From: UBA5359 sp028699365 [NCBI: bacterium]
GTDB lineage: Bacteria > UBP13 > UBA5359
Assembly: GCA_028699365.1 (NCBI GenBank)
Contig: JAQVUQ010000057.1
Location: 1-10,541 of the forward strand
DNA length: 10,541 nucleotides
Direction: 5' to 3'
A program made the translations under genes and the position numbers. Every line of letters starts with the position of its first letter. Positions within the stretch are counted from its first letter, which is position 1. Shown here one piece after another: positions 1 through 6,602 of the stretch. The notes below the pieces were generated by a model. That model was not told where the DNA came from, searched no databases, and saw nothing but the letters and a program-made list of their open reading frames with translations.

Positions 1-18
1 CCGACGCTCTTCCGATCT
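1..18 (+). other. Residual Illumina sequencing adapter (not genomic)
   Basis: Bases 2-18 read CGACGCTCTTCCGATCT, the exact 3' end of the Illumina TruSeq universal adapter. Base 1 does not match the next adapter base. The genuine lpxA reading frame runs leftward into base 19 and then reads through the adapter. The match is 17 consecutive bases at the very end of the window, so chance is very unlikely. Anything encoded by bases 1-18 should be ignored. Confidence 0.93.
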
Positions 19-131
19 GTTCTGTCGCCGATGACCGCATCCGGACCTACCACCGCATACGGGCCTATCTCGACATCCTGTCCCAATTCAGCCCCGGGAT
101 CTACTACAGCCAGCTTATCTATTTTCAGCAT
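19..131 (-). CDS. lpxA: LpxA, UDP-N-acetylglucosamine (or 3-amino analogue) acyltransferase, N-terminal fragment
   Basis: LpxA is the cytoplasmic left-handed beta-helix enzyme that moves an R-3-hydroxyacyl chain from acyl-ACP to the 3-position of the UDP-sugar, the first step of lipid A synthesis. Only 37 complete codons and two bases of the next are genomic. They begin MLKIDKLAVVDPGAELGQDV and continue with hexapeptide-repeat units (VEIGPYAVVG, then DAVIGDR), the normal LpxA N-terminus. The ATG at 131 overlaps the upstream gene by 17 nt and follows a GGAAGG-type ribosome site. The gene is cut by the contig end and adapter, not by mutation. Because gnnA and gnnB precede it, the protein may prefer UDP-GlcNAc3N, but the specificity-determining residues lie outside the fragment. 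LpxD also has hexapeptide repeats, but it has its own gene here and a different N-terminal domain. Confidence 0.88.
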
Positions 132-1062
132 TATCTTTCACACCTTCCGTCTCGGACAGCTTTATAGTCTCGAGAATTCGGCAGGCAAGAGCCACGGCCC
201 GGCCGCCCTCCTGCCCGGATACCAACGGTTTGTCACCGCTACGGACGCATCGGAGAAACTGCAGCAGTTCCTCCTTCAAAGGTTCCGCCTCCCTGACAGG
301 TATACTCTCCGATGATCCGCCCCTGTGCATAAAGAGCTTCTGTCCCGGACAGTCCACTTCCAGACAGCCGTCCTCAAGAGTAATCTCCAATCGTCTGCTC
401 ACCCTGGAAGAGAGCCTGCTGGCGGTCACGCTGCATAAAGGGCCGCCGTCGAAAGAGAGAGTCGCCTGCACCAGATCCTCAAAGGGCGTTATCCTGCTCA
501 CACCTGCAGCATGCAGCGCATACCCGGCATTGCCGGCAAAGGCCAGCATCAGGTCCAGATCGTGTATCATGGCATCCATGACCACCCCTACATCCGCAAT
601 ACGCGGATTGTGGGAAAAGAGCCTCTGTGCCTGGATAAACACCGGCCGGTTTACAGCCGCAATCTCCAGAGCGGAGGCAACAGCCGGATTGAACCGTTCC
701 ACATGTCCTATCTGCAACCGCAGCCCTTTGTTCTCCGCCAGCAGCGTCAGTTCCCCGGCCTCGTCAGGGTCCAGAACGAAAGGCTTCTCCATCATGACAT
801 GAAGCCCTCTCTCCAGAGCCTGACGGCAAACGGCGGCATGGTATGCCGCCGGCACGACAATGGCCACGGCTTCGGCCAGGCCCATGAGTTCATCCATGGA
901 AGTCACAGCCGGAACGGCAAAGCTTCCGCCCAGAGCGGCGGCCTTGTCCGCATCAGCATCCATTATGCCCACGACCTCGGCCGCAGGAAGAGACGACAGT
1001 ATCCGGGCGTAATTGCGCCCGAAATGTCCGGCTCCGATTATGCCTATTCTAACCGGTTGCAT
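115..1062 (-). CDS. gnnA: Gfo/Idh/MocA oxidoreductase, probable GnnA (UDP-GlcNAc 3-dehydrogenase)
   Basis: This 315-residue NAD(P)-dependent oxidoreductase has an N-terminal Rossmann motif GAGHFG (residues 10-15) and the family's EKPF motif (92-95, catalytic-type Lys94). The C-terminal substrate domain carries GHVERFNPA (119-127) and DVGVV...MIHDLD (157-170, His167 in the usual active-site position). The ERFNPA and MIHDLD signatures are characteristic of oxidoreductases encoded beside lpxA. In Acidithiobacillus ferrooxidans, GnnA oxidises the 3''-hydroxyl of UDP-GlcNAc to the 3-keto sugar for GnnB. Here the gene lies 25 nt after the aminotransferase gene and overlaps lpxA by 17 nt, so co-expression is very likely. 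The start is supported by GAGGGT about 9 nt upstream. The family is certain. The GnnA assignment rests on motifs plus context; a WlbA-like sugar dehydrogenase is the main alternative. Confidence 0.82.
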   Translation of the reverse strand: MQPVRIGIIGAGHFGRNYARILSSLPAAEVVGIMDADADKAAALGGSFAVPAVTSMDELMGLAEAVAIVVPAAYHAAVCRQALERGLHVMMEKPFVLDPDEAGELTLLAENKGLRLQIGHVERFNPAVASALEIAAVNRPVFIQAQRLFSHNPRIADVGVVMDAMIHDLDLMLAFAGNAGYALHAAGVSRITPFEDLVQATLSFDGGPLCSVTASRLSSRVSRRLEITLEDGCLEVDCPGQKLFMHRGGSSESIPVREAEPLKEELLQFLRCVRSGDKPLVSGQEGGRAVALACRILETIKLSETEGVKDNAENR

Positions 1063-1087
1063 TGAGATAATACCCTCGGCATATCAA

Positions 1088-2200
1088 TTAACCTTTATTC
1101 GGAGGCCAATCTCCGACCACTTCGATTATCCTGTCTATCTCCCGCTTTTCCAGCAAAGGATGGACGGGAAGAGATACTACTTGAGAGGATAGATCCTCTG
1201 CCACCGGGCAACGGCAGTCACCGTAGCCCAGTTCCTCGTACAGCGGCTGGCGATAAGACGGTCGCGGATAAAAGAGGCCGTAGCCTATGCCCTCTCTCTC
1301 CAAATGCTTCAGCAGATCGTCCCTGCCTTCCGGCACTTTGATCGTATACTGATTGAAAGCATGGCAGCAGCCCTCCGGCACCCTGGGAGCGACCACGCCG
1401 GAAAGGCCGGCCAGGCCCTGTGTCAGGCCGGCGGCGTTGGCGGATCTGGCGTTTATGAAATCATCCAGATCCTCCAGTTGGGTAGAACCGATGACGGCGG
1501 CAATATTGGTCATGCGATAGTTGTAGCCCAGGACTTCATGCTGATAGCGCACGGCCGAACCGTGATTCACCAGTAACCGGCAGCGCTCTGCCAGCTCTTT
1601 GTCCGAGGTCAGGACCATACCACCCTCGCCGCAGGTCATGTTCTTGGTAGGATAGAAACTAAAGGCCGAAAGCAGGCCGATACTCCCCACCATCTTTCCC
1701 TTATACGATGCCCCGTGTGCCTGGGCACAATCCTCGATAACGGTCAGGCCGTATTCGGCCGCCACATCGAGTATGGCATCCATATCGCAAGGCAGACCGA
1801 AGAGATGGACCACCAGCACGGCCTTGGCCCCGGGGTGCTCTTCAGCCGCTCGGCGAACCGCCTGGGCATCCAGGTTGTAGGTATCCGGATCGACATCGGC
1901 GAAGACGGCCCTGGCTCCACAGTAGAGCACGGCATTGCTGGTGGCGATAAATGTAAACGGAGTGGTGATGACTTCATCTCCCGGACCTATGCCGGCAGCC
2001 AGCAGCGCCACATGCAGCGCCGTCGTCCCGGAGGAGGTGGCAATGCCTTCTGCGGCACCTGTATACCCGGCAAAAGCCTGCTCAAAGTTGCGCACCTCGG
2101 TTCCCGAAGCGATAAAGCCGCTTCCAAGAACGTCCATTACCCGGGCTTTGGTTCTCTCCGATATATTGGGTCTGGCTATAGGAATGGAGATTTCAGGCAT
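1088..2200 (-). CDS. gnnB: DegT/DnrJ/EryC1 PLP aminotransferase, probable GnnB (UDP-3-keto-GlcNAc transaminase)
   Basis: This is a sugar aminotransferase of about 370 residues. With the start used here, the phosphate-binding SSGTTAL is at 56-62, EDCAQAHGA at 156-163 (Asp157 contacts the PLP ring nitrogen), the internal-aldimine Lys186 lies in [14 protein letters not shown], and GYNYRMT is at 225-231. In lipid A pathways GnnB transfers an amino group, typically from glutamate, to the 3-keto sugar made by GnnA, giving UDP-GlcNAc3N. I chose the ATG at 2200 because it follows GGAG by 6 nt, overlaps the fabZ stop by only 8 nt and begins just before the conserved IPIARPNIS. Upstream in-frame ATGs (2212, 2275) would add non-conserved residues read from inside fabZ. 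Other DegT enzymes, such as PglE- or WbpE-like ones, share these motifs, so the substrate is inferred from the neighbouring gnnA and lpxA. Confidence 0.8.
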   Translation of the reverse strand: MPEISIPIARPNISERTKARVMDVLGSGFIASGTEVRNFEQAFAGYTGAAEGIATSSGTTALHVALLAAGIGPGDEVITTPFTFIATSNAVLYCGARAVFADVDPDTYNLDAQAVRRAAEEHPGAKAVLVVHLFGLPCDMDAILDVAAEYGLTVIEDCAQAHGASYKGKMVGSIGLLSAFSFYPTKNMTCGEGGMVLTSDKELAERCRLLVNHGSAVRYQHEVLGYNYRMTNIAAVIGSTQLEDLDDFINARSANAAGLTQGLAGLSGVVAPRVPEGCCHAFNQYTIKVPEGRDDLLKHLEREGIGYGLFYPRPSYRQPLYEELGYGDCRCPVAEDLSSQVVSLPVHPLLEKREIDRIIEVVGDWPPNKG

Positions 2201-2645
2201 TTGCTTCTCCATCTTCAACCAGGGCAAAGATAAGCTCTCCCTCGGCGGCAACCTGTCCATCAACTTTGGCTTCAACCCAGACTTTGCCGATATTGCCCCT
2301 GTTCTTGAGTAGAGTCACCTCGGTAACCATCTGATCTCCGGGCAGAACGGTACGTCTGAAGCGTATCTTATCCATACCGCCGAAGTAAGCCAGCTTCCCT
2401 TCGTTCCCGGTCATGGACAGCAACAGAACACCGCCCACCTGAGCCATGGCCTCGACCACCAGCACGCCGGGCATGACGGGATGTCCGGGGAAATGACCGT
2501 TGAAGAAATCCTCATTGACGGTAACGTTTTTGATTCCCATCGCTCTCTTGCCGGGCTCGAGTTCCATTATCCGGTCTACGAGAAGAAAGGGATAACGGTG
2601 AGGCAATATCCTCTTAATGGCATTGATATCAAGCAACAAACTCAC
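2193..2645 (-). CDS. fabZ: FabZ, 3-hydroxyacyl-ACP dehydratase
   Basis: FabZ is a cytoplasmic hot-dog-fold dehydratase that converts R-3-hydroxyacyl-ACP to trans-2-enoyl-ACP. It competes with LpxA and LpxD for the same hydroxyacyl-ACP pool, which explains its usual place in lpx operons. The 150-residue product shows [12 protein letters not shown] (15-25), [14 protein letters not shown] (47-60, catalytic-type His51) and VVEAMAQ (63-69, catalytic Glu65). Length is normal. The GTG at 2645 overlaps lpxC by 17 nt but lies only 4 nt after GGAG. A TTG at 2636, 8 nt after AGGAG, would give a protein starting MLDIN as in most FabZ proteins, so 2636 may be the true start. The stop overlaps the aminotransferase start by 8 nt. 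Confidence 0.95.
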   Translation of the reverse strand: MSLLLDINAIKRILPHRYPFLLVDRIMELEPGKRAMGIKNVTVNEDFFNGHFPGHPVMPGVLVVEAMAQVGGVLLLSMTGNEGKLAYFGGMDKIRFRRTVLPGDQMVTEVTLLKNRGNIGKVWVEAKVDGQVAAEGELIFALVEDGEANA

Positions 2646-3456
2646 TCCTCTCCATAAAAGCTACAGCCATCTCCACGTGTTGAAAATGGCCGGATTTTAT
2701 TCCGACAAAGGTGGCCAGGGGCACTCCACCCAGCAGGGCCAGATCTCCAATCATATCAAGCAGCTTATGCCTGGCCGGCTCATCGGCAAACCTCAGCGGG
2801 ACCGAACACCCCTCGGGGCCGAATATCAGAGCGTTGTCAAGACTCCCCCCCAGGGCCAGCCCCTGCCTGAGCAGCGCCTCCACCTCTTCCCGAAAGCCGA
2901 AGGTTCTGGCCGGAGCCACCTGCTCCGCCAGGGCGGGATCGTCATAATCGACGGCCACCCGCTGCGCCCCGATATAGGGGAAGTTGACCAGCACTTCCAG
3001 GCTGTATTCAACAGCAGGGAAGGCGCACATAACCGCTTCACCCGAAACAAGCCATACAGGCTCGGTTAGCCGAAGAACTCTTCGTGCCGCATCCAGGTCG
3101 CGGATAGATGCCTGCCGCAACAATCCGATAAAGGGAAGTGCACTGCCGTCAAGTATGGGAATCTCTTCACCGTCCAGCTCGACGGTGAGATTATCTATTC
3201 CCAATATGCTCAGCGCGGCTAAAAGGTGCTCCACCGTCGCCACCCTGGCGCCATCCCGCTCCAGAGTAGTTCCTCTGCGAGTGGATGAAACGAAAGAGTA
3301 CGAAGCCGGGACCGCCTTCCCCCCAAGATCGATCCGCACAAAATTAATCCCGCTGCCTTCGCAAGCGGGGTTAAAGGTAGCTCTTACCATCCGGCCTGTA
3401 TGAATGCCTATACCCTCAACGCATACGGGCCTGACGATAGTTCTTTGAGAGTACAT
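2629..3456 (-). CDS. lpxC: LpxC, UDP-3-O-acyl-GlcNAc deacetylase
   Basis: LpxC is the zinc enzyme that removes the 2-N-acetyl group after LpxA and is the committed, usually regulated step of lipid A synthesis. The 275-residue protein has VEHLL (75-79, Glu76 and zinc ligand His77), ARTFGF (183-188, matching the Thr191/Phe192 region of the E. coli enzyme), [10 protein letters not shown] (230-239, zinc ligands His230 and Asp234) and SGH (255-257, catalytic-type His257). It is somewhat shorter than the roughly 305 residues of E. coli LpxC, mainly at the C-terminus. The ATG at 3456 has no Shine-Dalgarno sequence; a strong predicted -10 element lies 6 nt before it (see the promoter entry). It heads a coupled run lpxC-fabZ-gnnB-gnnA-lpxA. 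Confidence 0.96.
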   Translation of the reverse strand: MYSQRTIVRPVCVEGIGIHTGRMVRATFNPACEGSGINFVRIDLGGKAVPASYSFVSSTRRGTTLERDGARVATVEHLLAALSILGIDNLTVELDGEEIPILDGSALPFIGLLRQASIRDLDAARRVLRLTEPVWLVSGEAVMCAFPAVEYSLEVLVNFPYIGAQRVAVDYDDPALAEQVAPARTFGFREEVEALLRQGLALGGSLDNALIFGPEGCSVPLRFADEPARHKLLDMIGDLALLGGVPLATFVGIKSGHFQHVEMAVAFMERSEFVA

Positions 3457-3492
3457 GGCAAGATTATAGCATACGCCCGTAAGAGCTGTAAA
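3456..3492 (-). promoter_or_regulatory. Predicted extended -10 promoter for lpxC, probably giving a leaderless transcript
   Basis: On the minus strand a TTTACA -35 element (3487-3492, 5/6 to consensus) is followed after 18 nt by TATAAT (3463-3468, 6/6). TGC directly before it makes an extended TGn -10 element. A start 7 nt past the -10 falls on base 3456, the A of the lpxC ATG. No ribosome-binding purine tract precedes that ATG, which fits a leaderless mRNA. The promoter lies in the short gap between the accessory cassette and lpxC, so lpxC and the genes after it need not depend on the upstream operon. This is a prediction from sequence only. Confidence 0.7.
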
Positions 3493-3512
3493 CCGGCTTT
3501 GGGCTTAACTTC

Positions 3513-3528
3513 ACAGCTTTATAGCTGT
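3513..3528. repeat. Short inverted repeat in the cassette-lpxC gap
   Basis: ACAGCT and AGCTGT form a perfect 6-bp stem around the loop TTAT. A third AGCTGT copy overlaps the predicted lpxC -35 region (3484-3489). There is no T-tract on either strand, so it is not a convincing intrinsic terminator. An operator for lpxC is possible but unsupported beyond position. Confidence 0.3.
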
Positions 3529-3542
3529 TATGGGCGCATAGG

Positions 3543-3578
3543 ACTTATCACAGTCTCTCGATCTTAAACTTATCACAG
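3543..3578. repeat. Two 11-bp direct repeats at the 3' edge of the accessory cassette
   Basis: ACTTATCACAG occurs at 3543-3553 and again at 3568-3578, with a 25-bp period. The second copy overlaps the stop codon of the last cassette gene. The pair could mark a small duplication at the cassette boundary or a binding site. No matching copy was found at the other cassette edge. Confidence 0.5.
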
Positions 3579-4007
3579 GTGGTGGATTTCCAGGTCGCGC
3601 CACTTCTTACAAAGGTACTCAGCAACTAGACGGCGGTGACAATGATCAGGCGTAGCCTCACTGCACAACAAACAGCCGCCCTCTATTAACTTCTTATCAA
3701 GCATTGCCTCCACATGGCGTGCGGACATTAAAGCTAAAAACTGTTCCTCATAAACAGACCAATCACCAGAATTTTTCTTATATGCATCGAGAATGTCTTG
3801 AGTAGGAGTCAATTCGGGTAAATGAACATAACCTATATTACAAATCTGGCTGAGAAAAAATTTTAAATCATTCTTTTTTGTGAAACCGGCGAGCTGTGAT
3901 ACATTATTTAGCCGTACATCCACAATGCGCTTAAGGCCAGGCTGTCTGAGGCAATAAAAAAACTGCTCAGCGCTTTTCTTAGTGAAGCCAATGGTAAATA
4001 CCTTCAT
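3573..4007 (-). CDS. DUF488-family protein, short paralogue
   Basis: This 144-residue cytoplasmic protein is recognised as DUF488 by its arrangement: N-terminal beta strand FTIGFT (4-9), DVRLNNVSQ (30-38), HLPELTPT (62-69) and the C-terminal signature CSEATPDHCHRRLVAEYL (115-132), which holds paired Cys115 and Cys123-His124-Arg125. No signal peptide or membrane segment is visible. The family's biochemical activity is not established to my knowledge; the Cys/His/Arg cluster suggests an active or ligand site. It overlaps the preceding longer DUF488 gene by 4 nt (ATGA), implying translational coupling and possibly a two-subunit complex. The two paralogues are clearly diverged outside the core motifs, so this is not a recent duplication. 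Function unknown. Confidence 0.85.
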   Translation of the reverse strand: MKVFTIGFTKKSAEQFFYCLRQPGLKRIVDVRLNNVSQLAGFTKKNDLKFFLSQICNIGYVHLPELTPTQDILDAYKKNSGDWSVYEEQFLALMSARHVEAMLDKKLIEGGCLLCSEATPDHCHRRLVAEYLCKKWRDLEIHHL

Positions 4008-4618
4008 AGAGCAGCGATCCTCTTAACTTTATTCATGCTTTCATCTTTGTAGGCAACACGATCCCCTTGGATTGAATAAGCTTTCGCGACAAACTCCTCA
4101 CGCTCCCTGAACAAATCACCAGCAGGAAGTTTACACGCTACCAACAAACGTGATTCCATGTCCTGATGCCTTTCAAGAGAGCCATTAGCTTGGATATGGC
4201 TGATCAGAACACCTTTTTCACAAAGCTTGCGTGCTACCAATAATGCTCGATGACAAACAAGTGGATCTTTTTCTGCACACATGAGCACAATCCGATAACG
4301 ATCCATGCCTCGCATTATACGCTTAATTCCCTCTGCAAAGCTTGGCTCTTGTGCTAACCTATCATATTGGACCTTACCTTGCTCATAGCACGCATAATTC
4401 TTACTTCGTGCTCCCAGTTCATCACCAAGAAAAACATAAGCGATGCCGGCATCAGTCAGAGCGCTCTTAATTGCATCCTTTGAATATTGAGTCGCATAGC
4501 GACTATACGGATGCGATCGAACATCGCCAAGAGCCGTAATGTCATGCTTTCGAAGCAATTCGATAAAAGTTTGAATATTGTGATTTGAGTGACCGATAGT
4601 ATATATCATGGTCTTCAC
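4004..4618 (-). CDS. DUF488-family protein, long paralogue
   Basis: This 204-residue protein has the complete DUF488 layout: YTIGHSNHNIQTFIELL (6-22), DVRSHPYSRYATQYS (32-46), LGDELGARS (64-72) and CAEKDPLVCHRALLVARKL (114-132). The DVR-x(2)-PYSR segment and the C-A-E...C-H-R core are the best-conserved family features. About 60 residues follow the core and form a charged tail absent from the short paralogue. The ATG lies in a 4-nt ATGA overlap with the upstream gene, and the stop forms another ATGA with the next one, so all three are a coupled unit. Codon and base composition are visibly A+T-richer than in the lpx genes. I do not know the reaction. DUF488 proteins are often found with other accessory genes, and a nucleic-acid- or nucleotide-directed role is inference. 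Confidence 0.87.
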   Translation of the reverse strand: MKTMIYTIGHSNHNIQTFIELLRKHDITALGDVRSHPYSRYATQYSKDAIKSALTDAGIAYVFLGDELGARSKNYACYEQGKVQYDRLAQEPSFAEGIKRIMRGMDRYRIVLMCAEKDPLVCHRALLVARKLCEKGVLISHIQANGSLERHQDMESRLLVACKLPAGDLFREREEFVAKAYSIQGDRVAYKDESMNKVKRIAAL

Positions 4619-5313
4619 CCGAATCGCTCTTGATAAAGCACAGCAGCTATCAGTTTATAGAAAAAGCCTTGGTAGGGATCACTTAAACTGACGCATATCA
4701 CCGGGCGCTGTATTTCATATTGTCCATCCGGCTGATTAAGATAGCTACTCTTTACAACTGGGTCAGTTATATCCATACGATAAATGGTATCACGGTAAAT
4801 AACTTCGCCTCTTACAGCACGTTTAGAATCAGAATACTCAGGTGCTTTGCGGCCCACTAAAAGTCGTAAAGAATCAACAGCAATAAGATACAGTGATATA
4901 CCATTTTCCTGTCCAATAGCAATACGGTTGTTGAAACCGGAATAGCTTCCTGCACCAACACCCCACAGTGTATTCGGATTATCCAACCAATCTCCTATGT
5001 CTTTCCAAGCAAGTTTTCCTTGGTTTACCCAATAACGTTCAGTATCAATCAAATGATTTTCGCATTGGTGGGATAAAGGTTGAGAGCACTTACATTGTAT
5101 CTGAAAAATATCGAGCAATTGAGGCTCTTGCCCATTTTCATAACAATATTCTTCTTCGGAAACTTCATGCGTAGACCGATTACTGACTGGACGCACCCAT
5201 TCACCTGGTTCGCCATTTCGCCATTCTTTGCCCGCAATACAGCGCCCGGAAGTCTTTCGGGAGTTTGCGAAACATACGATAGTCTTGATGTATTTCACAA
5301 AAACCGTCTCCAT
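4615..5313 (-). CDS. Probable dual-OB-domain protein, first gene of the DUF488 cassette
   Basis: This soluble protein of up to 232 residues has no signal peptide or transmembrane segment. Its N-terminus IVCFANSRKTSGRCIAGKEW followed by GEWVRPVS resembles proteins I recall annotated as dual OB-fold domain proteins, which often accompany DUF488 genes; I cannot confirm this without a profile search. The middle has a Cys/His-containing stretch (CKCSQPLSHQCENH, about residues 74-87). The C-terminal part, predicted mostly beta, ends in YEIQRPVICVSLSDPY. The ATG at 5313 lacks a ribosome site. A GTG at 5298, 9 nt after GGAG, would start the protein at KYIKTIVC and may be the true start. It overlaps the next gene by ATGA. 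A nucleic-acid-binding role is inferred from the putative OB folds. Low G+C suggests acquisition by transfer. Confidence 0.65.
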   Translation of the reverse strand: METVFVKYIKTIVCFANSRKTSGRCIAGKEWRNGEPGEWVRPVSNRSTHEVSEEEYCYENGQEPQLLDIFQIQCKCSQPLSHQCENHLIDTERYWVNQGKLAWKDIGDWLDNPNTLWGVGAGSYSGFNNRIAIGQENGISLYLIAVDSLRLLVGRKAPEYSDSKRAVRGEVIYRDTIYRMDITDPVVKSSYLNQPDGQYEIQRPVICVSLSDPYQGFFYKLIAAVLYQERFG

Positions 5314-5345
5314 GCAGATAATTCTATCAATCGTTTTTATTGCAA

Positions 5346-5389
5346 CCTATCTGACAATAATCATACCACCGCAAAAGCCTATCTGCAAA
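5346..5389 (-). promoter_or_regulatory. Candidate promoter and direct-repeat operator upstream of the cassette
   Basis: On the minus strand TTTGCA (5384-5389, 4/6) and TATGAT (5360-5365, 5/6) are 18 nt apart and upstream of the first cassette gene. An 8-bp repeat, CCTATCTG on the plus strand, occurs at 5346-5353 and 5378-5385, one copy overlapping the -35 and the other just past the -10. This would suit an operator, but all elements are short and could be chance. Confidence 0.35.
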
Positions 5390-5430
5390 TCGCCCATGCT
5401 CTCCGTCCATATAGTTTTATACGCTCGTCT

Positions 5431-5490
5431 ATACAACTTCCCAGGCAACTATTCTAAAATATCGAATAGTTGCCTGGAAATACAACTTCC
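5431..5490. repeat. Perfect 14-bp inverted repeat framed by 11-bp direct repeats
   Basis: CCAGGCAACTATTC (5441-5454) and GAATAGTTGCCTGG (5464-5477) are exact reverse complements around a 9-nt A+T-rich loop. The direct repeat ATACAACTTCC occurs at 5431-5441 and 5480-5490, enclosing 38 nt that contain nearly the whole palindrome. Neither strand has a T-tract after the stem, so a standard intrinsic terminator is unlikely. The repeat lies in the 256-nt gap between lpxD and the accessory cassette. A tiny inserted palindromic element with an 11-bp target duplication, a recombination site or a regulator-binding site all fit. Confidence 0.85.
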
Positions 5491-5569
5491 TATCAGTGTT
5501 TTAACATAGCATCGCCGAAAGAAGAAAAAAACATCTGATCAATAGCCAAAACACAGACTACTTATCCCC

Positions 5570-6598
5570 CTACTTCTCCTTCTTGCCGGTTATCTCATCA
5601 AGCCTGGTCTGCAGCTTTCGGAGCGCCTTGGCCATCTCGGGAAGCTTGCGAAGGTAGGCCTGGATTCTCATCTGCTCGTGATGCGGTCTGGCCGGATATC
5701 CGGAAACGAAAGAACCTTCCTCCAGATCGCTGATGACGCCGGAGTGCGCTCCCACGATGGTATCCGCACCGATGCTGGTATGGTCCTTGACGCCCACCTG
5801 CCCGGCAAGGATGACCCGGTTGCCTATCTTGACGCTGCCGGAGATGCCCACCTGGGCTACGACTATGCTCTTCTCCCCGACATTGACGTTATGGCCTATA
5901 TGAACCAGGTTGTCTATCTTGGTGCCGTCTTTGATGATGGTGGCCCCGGTAGTGGCTCTGTCTATGGTGACGTTGGCGCCTATCTCCACGTAATCCTCGA
6001 TTATCACCGTGCCTATCTGCGGCACCTTGTAATGGTAATTGCTGGACTTGACATACCCGAAACCGTCGCTGCCGATAACCGCACCGGCATGTATAATGAC
6101 CTTTTTGCCGATGCTTATCTGGCTGTAGATGGTGACGTTGGGATAAATTATGGTGTAACTGCCTATTTTGACGTTATCGCCGATATGGACGCCGGGATAT
6201 ATGACCACCTTGTCGCCGAGCGTAACATTCTTTCCGATATAGACGTTGGCCTGAATCGATACATCTCCCGGGGCATTGAAATTGTCTCCGACGACCGCGG
6301 TGGGATGGATGCCGGCCGGAGCCTCATCCTTCCAGGCGAAGACTTTCAATATTTTGGCAAAAGCCAGACGGGGATTTTCGACCAGAAGAAGCGGCTTGCC
6401 GTCGACCTGCGATCCCGCGGGAGCGATAACGGCGGAGGCGGCCGACGAGATGGCCCTATCCAGTATTCCGGGGTTCTCCGCCCAGGTAAGATGGCCCTCT
6501 TCAGCGTTCTCTACAGCGGTCACACCGCCAACCGCCACATCGCTGCCGGCTACGACGCCGTTGACCACCTCAGCCAGTTCCGAAAGCCTTTTCATCAT
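5570..6598 (-). CDS. lpxD: LpxD, UDP-3-O-acyl-glucosamine N-acyltransferase
   Basis: LpxD adds the second hydroxyacyl chain, to the 2-amino group of the LpxC product; it is cytoplasmic and trimeric. The 342-residue product has the N-terminal uridine-binding-type domain (about 1-95, ending near GIHPTAVVG), then a left-handed beta-helix of hexapeptide repeats (about 97-300). IGSDGFGY is at 175-182 and NLVHIGHNV at 230-238, with His236 in the catalytic position. A C-terminal helix (about 305-342) completes the normal family length. The ATG at 6598 comes 4 nt after the OmpH-like stop, with AAGG about 10 nt upstream; the adjacent ATG at 6595 is equally possible. If GnnAB operate, the LpxD substrate would be the 3-N-acyl analogue. 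The gene is separated from lpxC by the accessory cassette. Confidence 0.97.
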   Translation of the reverse strand: MMKRLSELAEVVNGVVAGSDVAVGGVTAVENAEEGHLTWAENPGILDRAISSAASAVIAPAGSQVDGKPLLLVENPRLAFAKILKVFAWKDEAPAGIHPTAVVGDNFNAPGDVSIQANVYIGKNVTLGDKVVIYPGVHIGDNVKIGSYTIIYPNVTIYSQISIGKKVIIHAGAVIGSDGFGYVKSSNYHYKVPQIGTVIIEDYVEIGANVTIDRATTGATIIKDGTKIDNLVHIGHNVNVGEKSIVVAQVGISGSVKIGNRVILAGQVGVKDHTSIGADTIVGAHSGVISDLEEGSFVSGYPARPHHEQMRIQAYLRKLPEMAKALRKLQTRLDEITGKKEK

Positions 6599-6602
6599 GG
6601 TT

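Noticed and set aside
5441-5477. Integron attC site
   Set aside because: The arms do not show the RYYYAAC/GTTRRRY core layout or the extrahelical bases expected of attC, and no integrase or second site is present.
5049-5509. Small plus-strand and minus-strand frames around the cassette start and the lpxD-cassette gap
   Set aside because: They overlap the dual-OB-like gene or run through the palindrome, lack ribosome sites and show no protein-like motifs.
5525-5531. Intrinsic terminator after lpxD at the T-run on the minus strand
   Set aside because: Seven T residues are present, but the sequence before them forms no stable stem with a proper loop.
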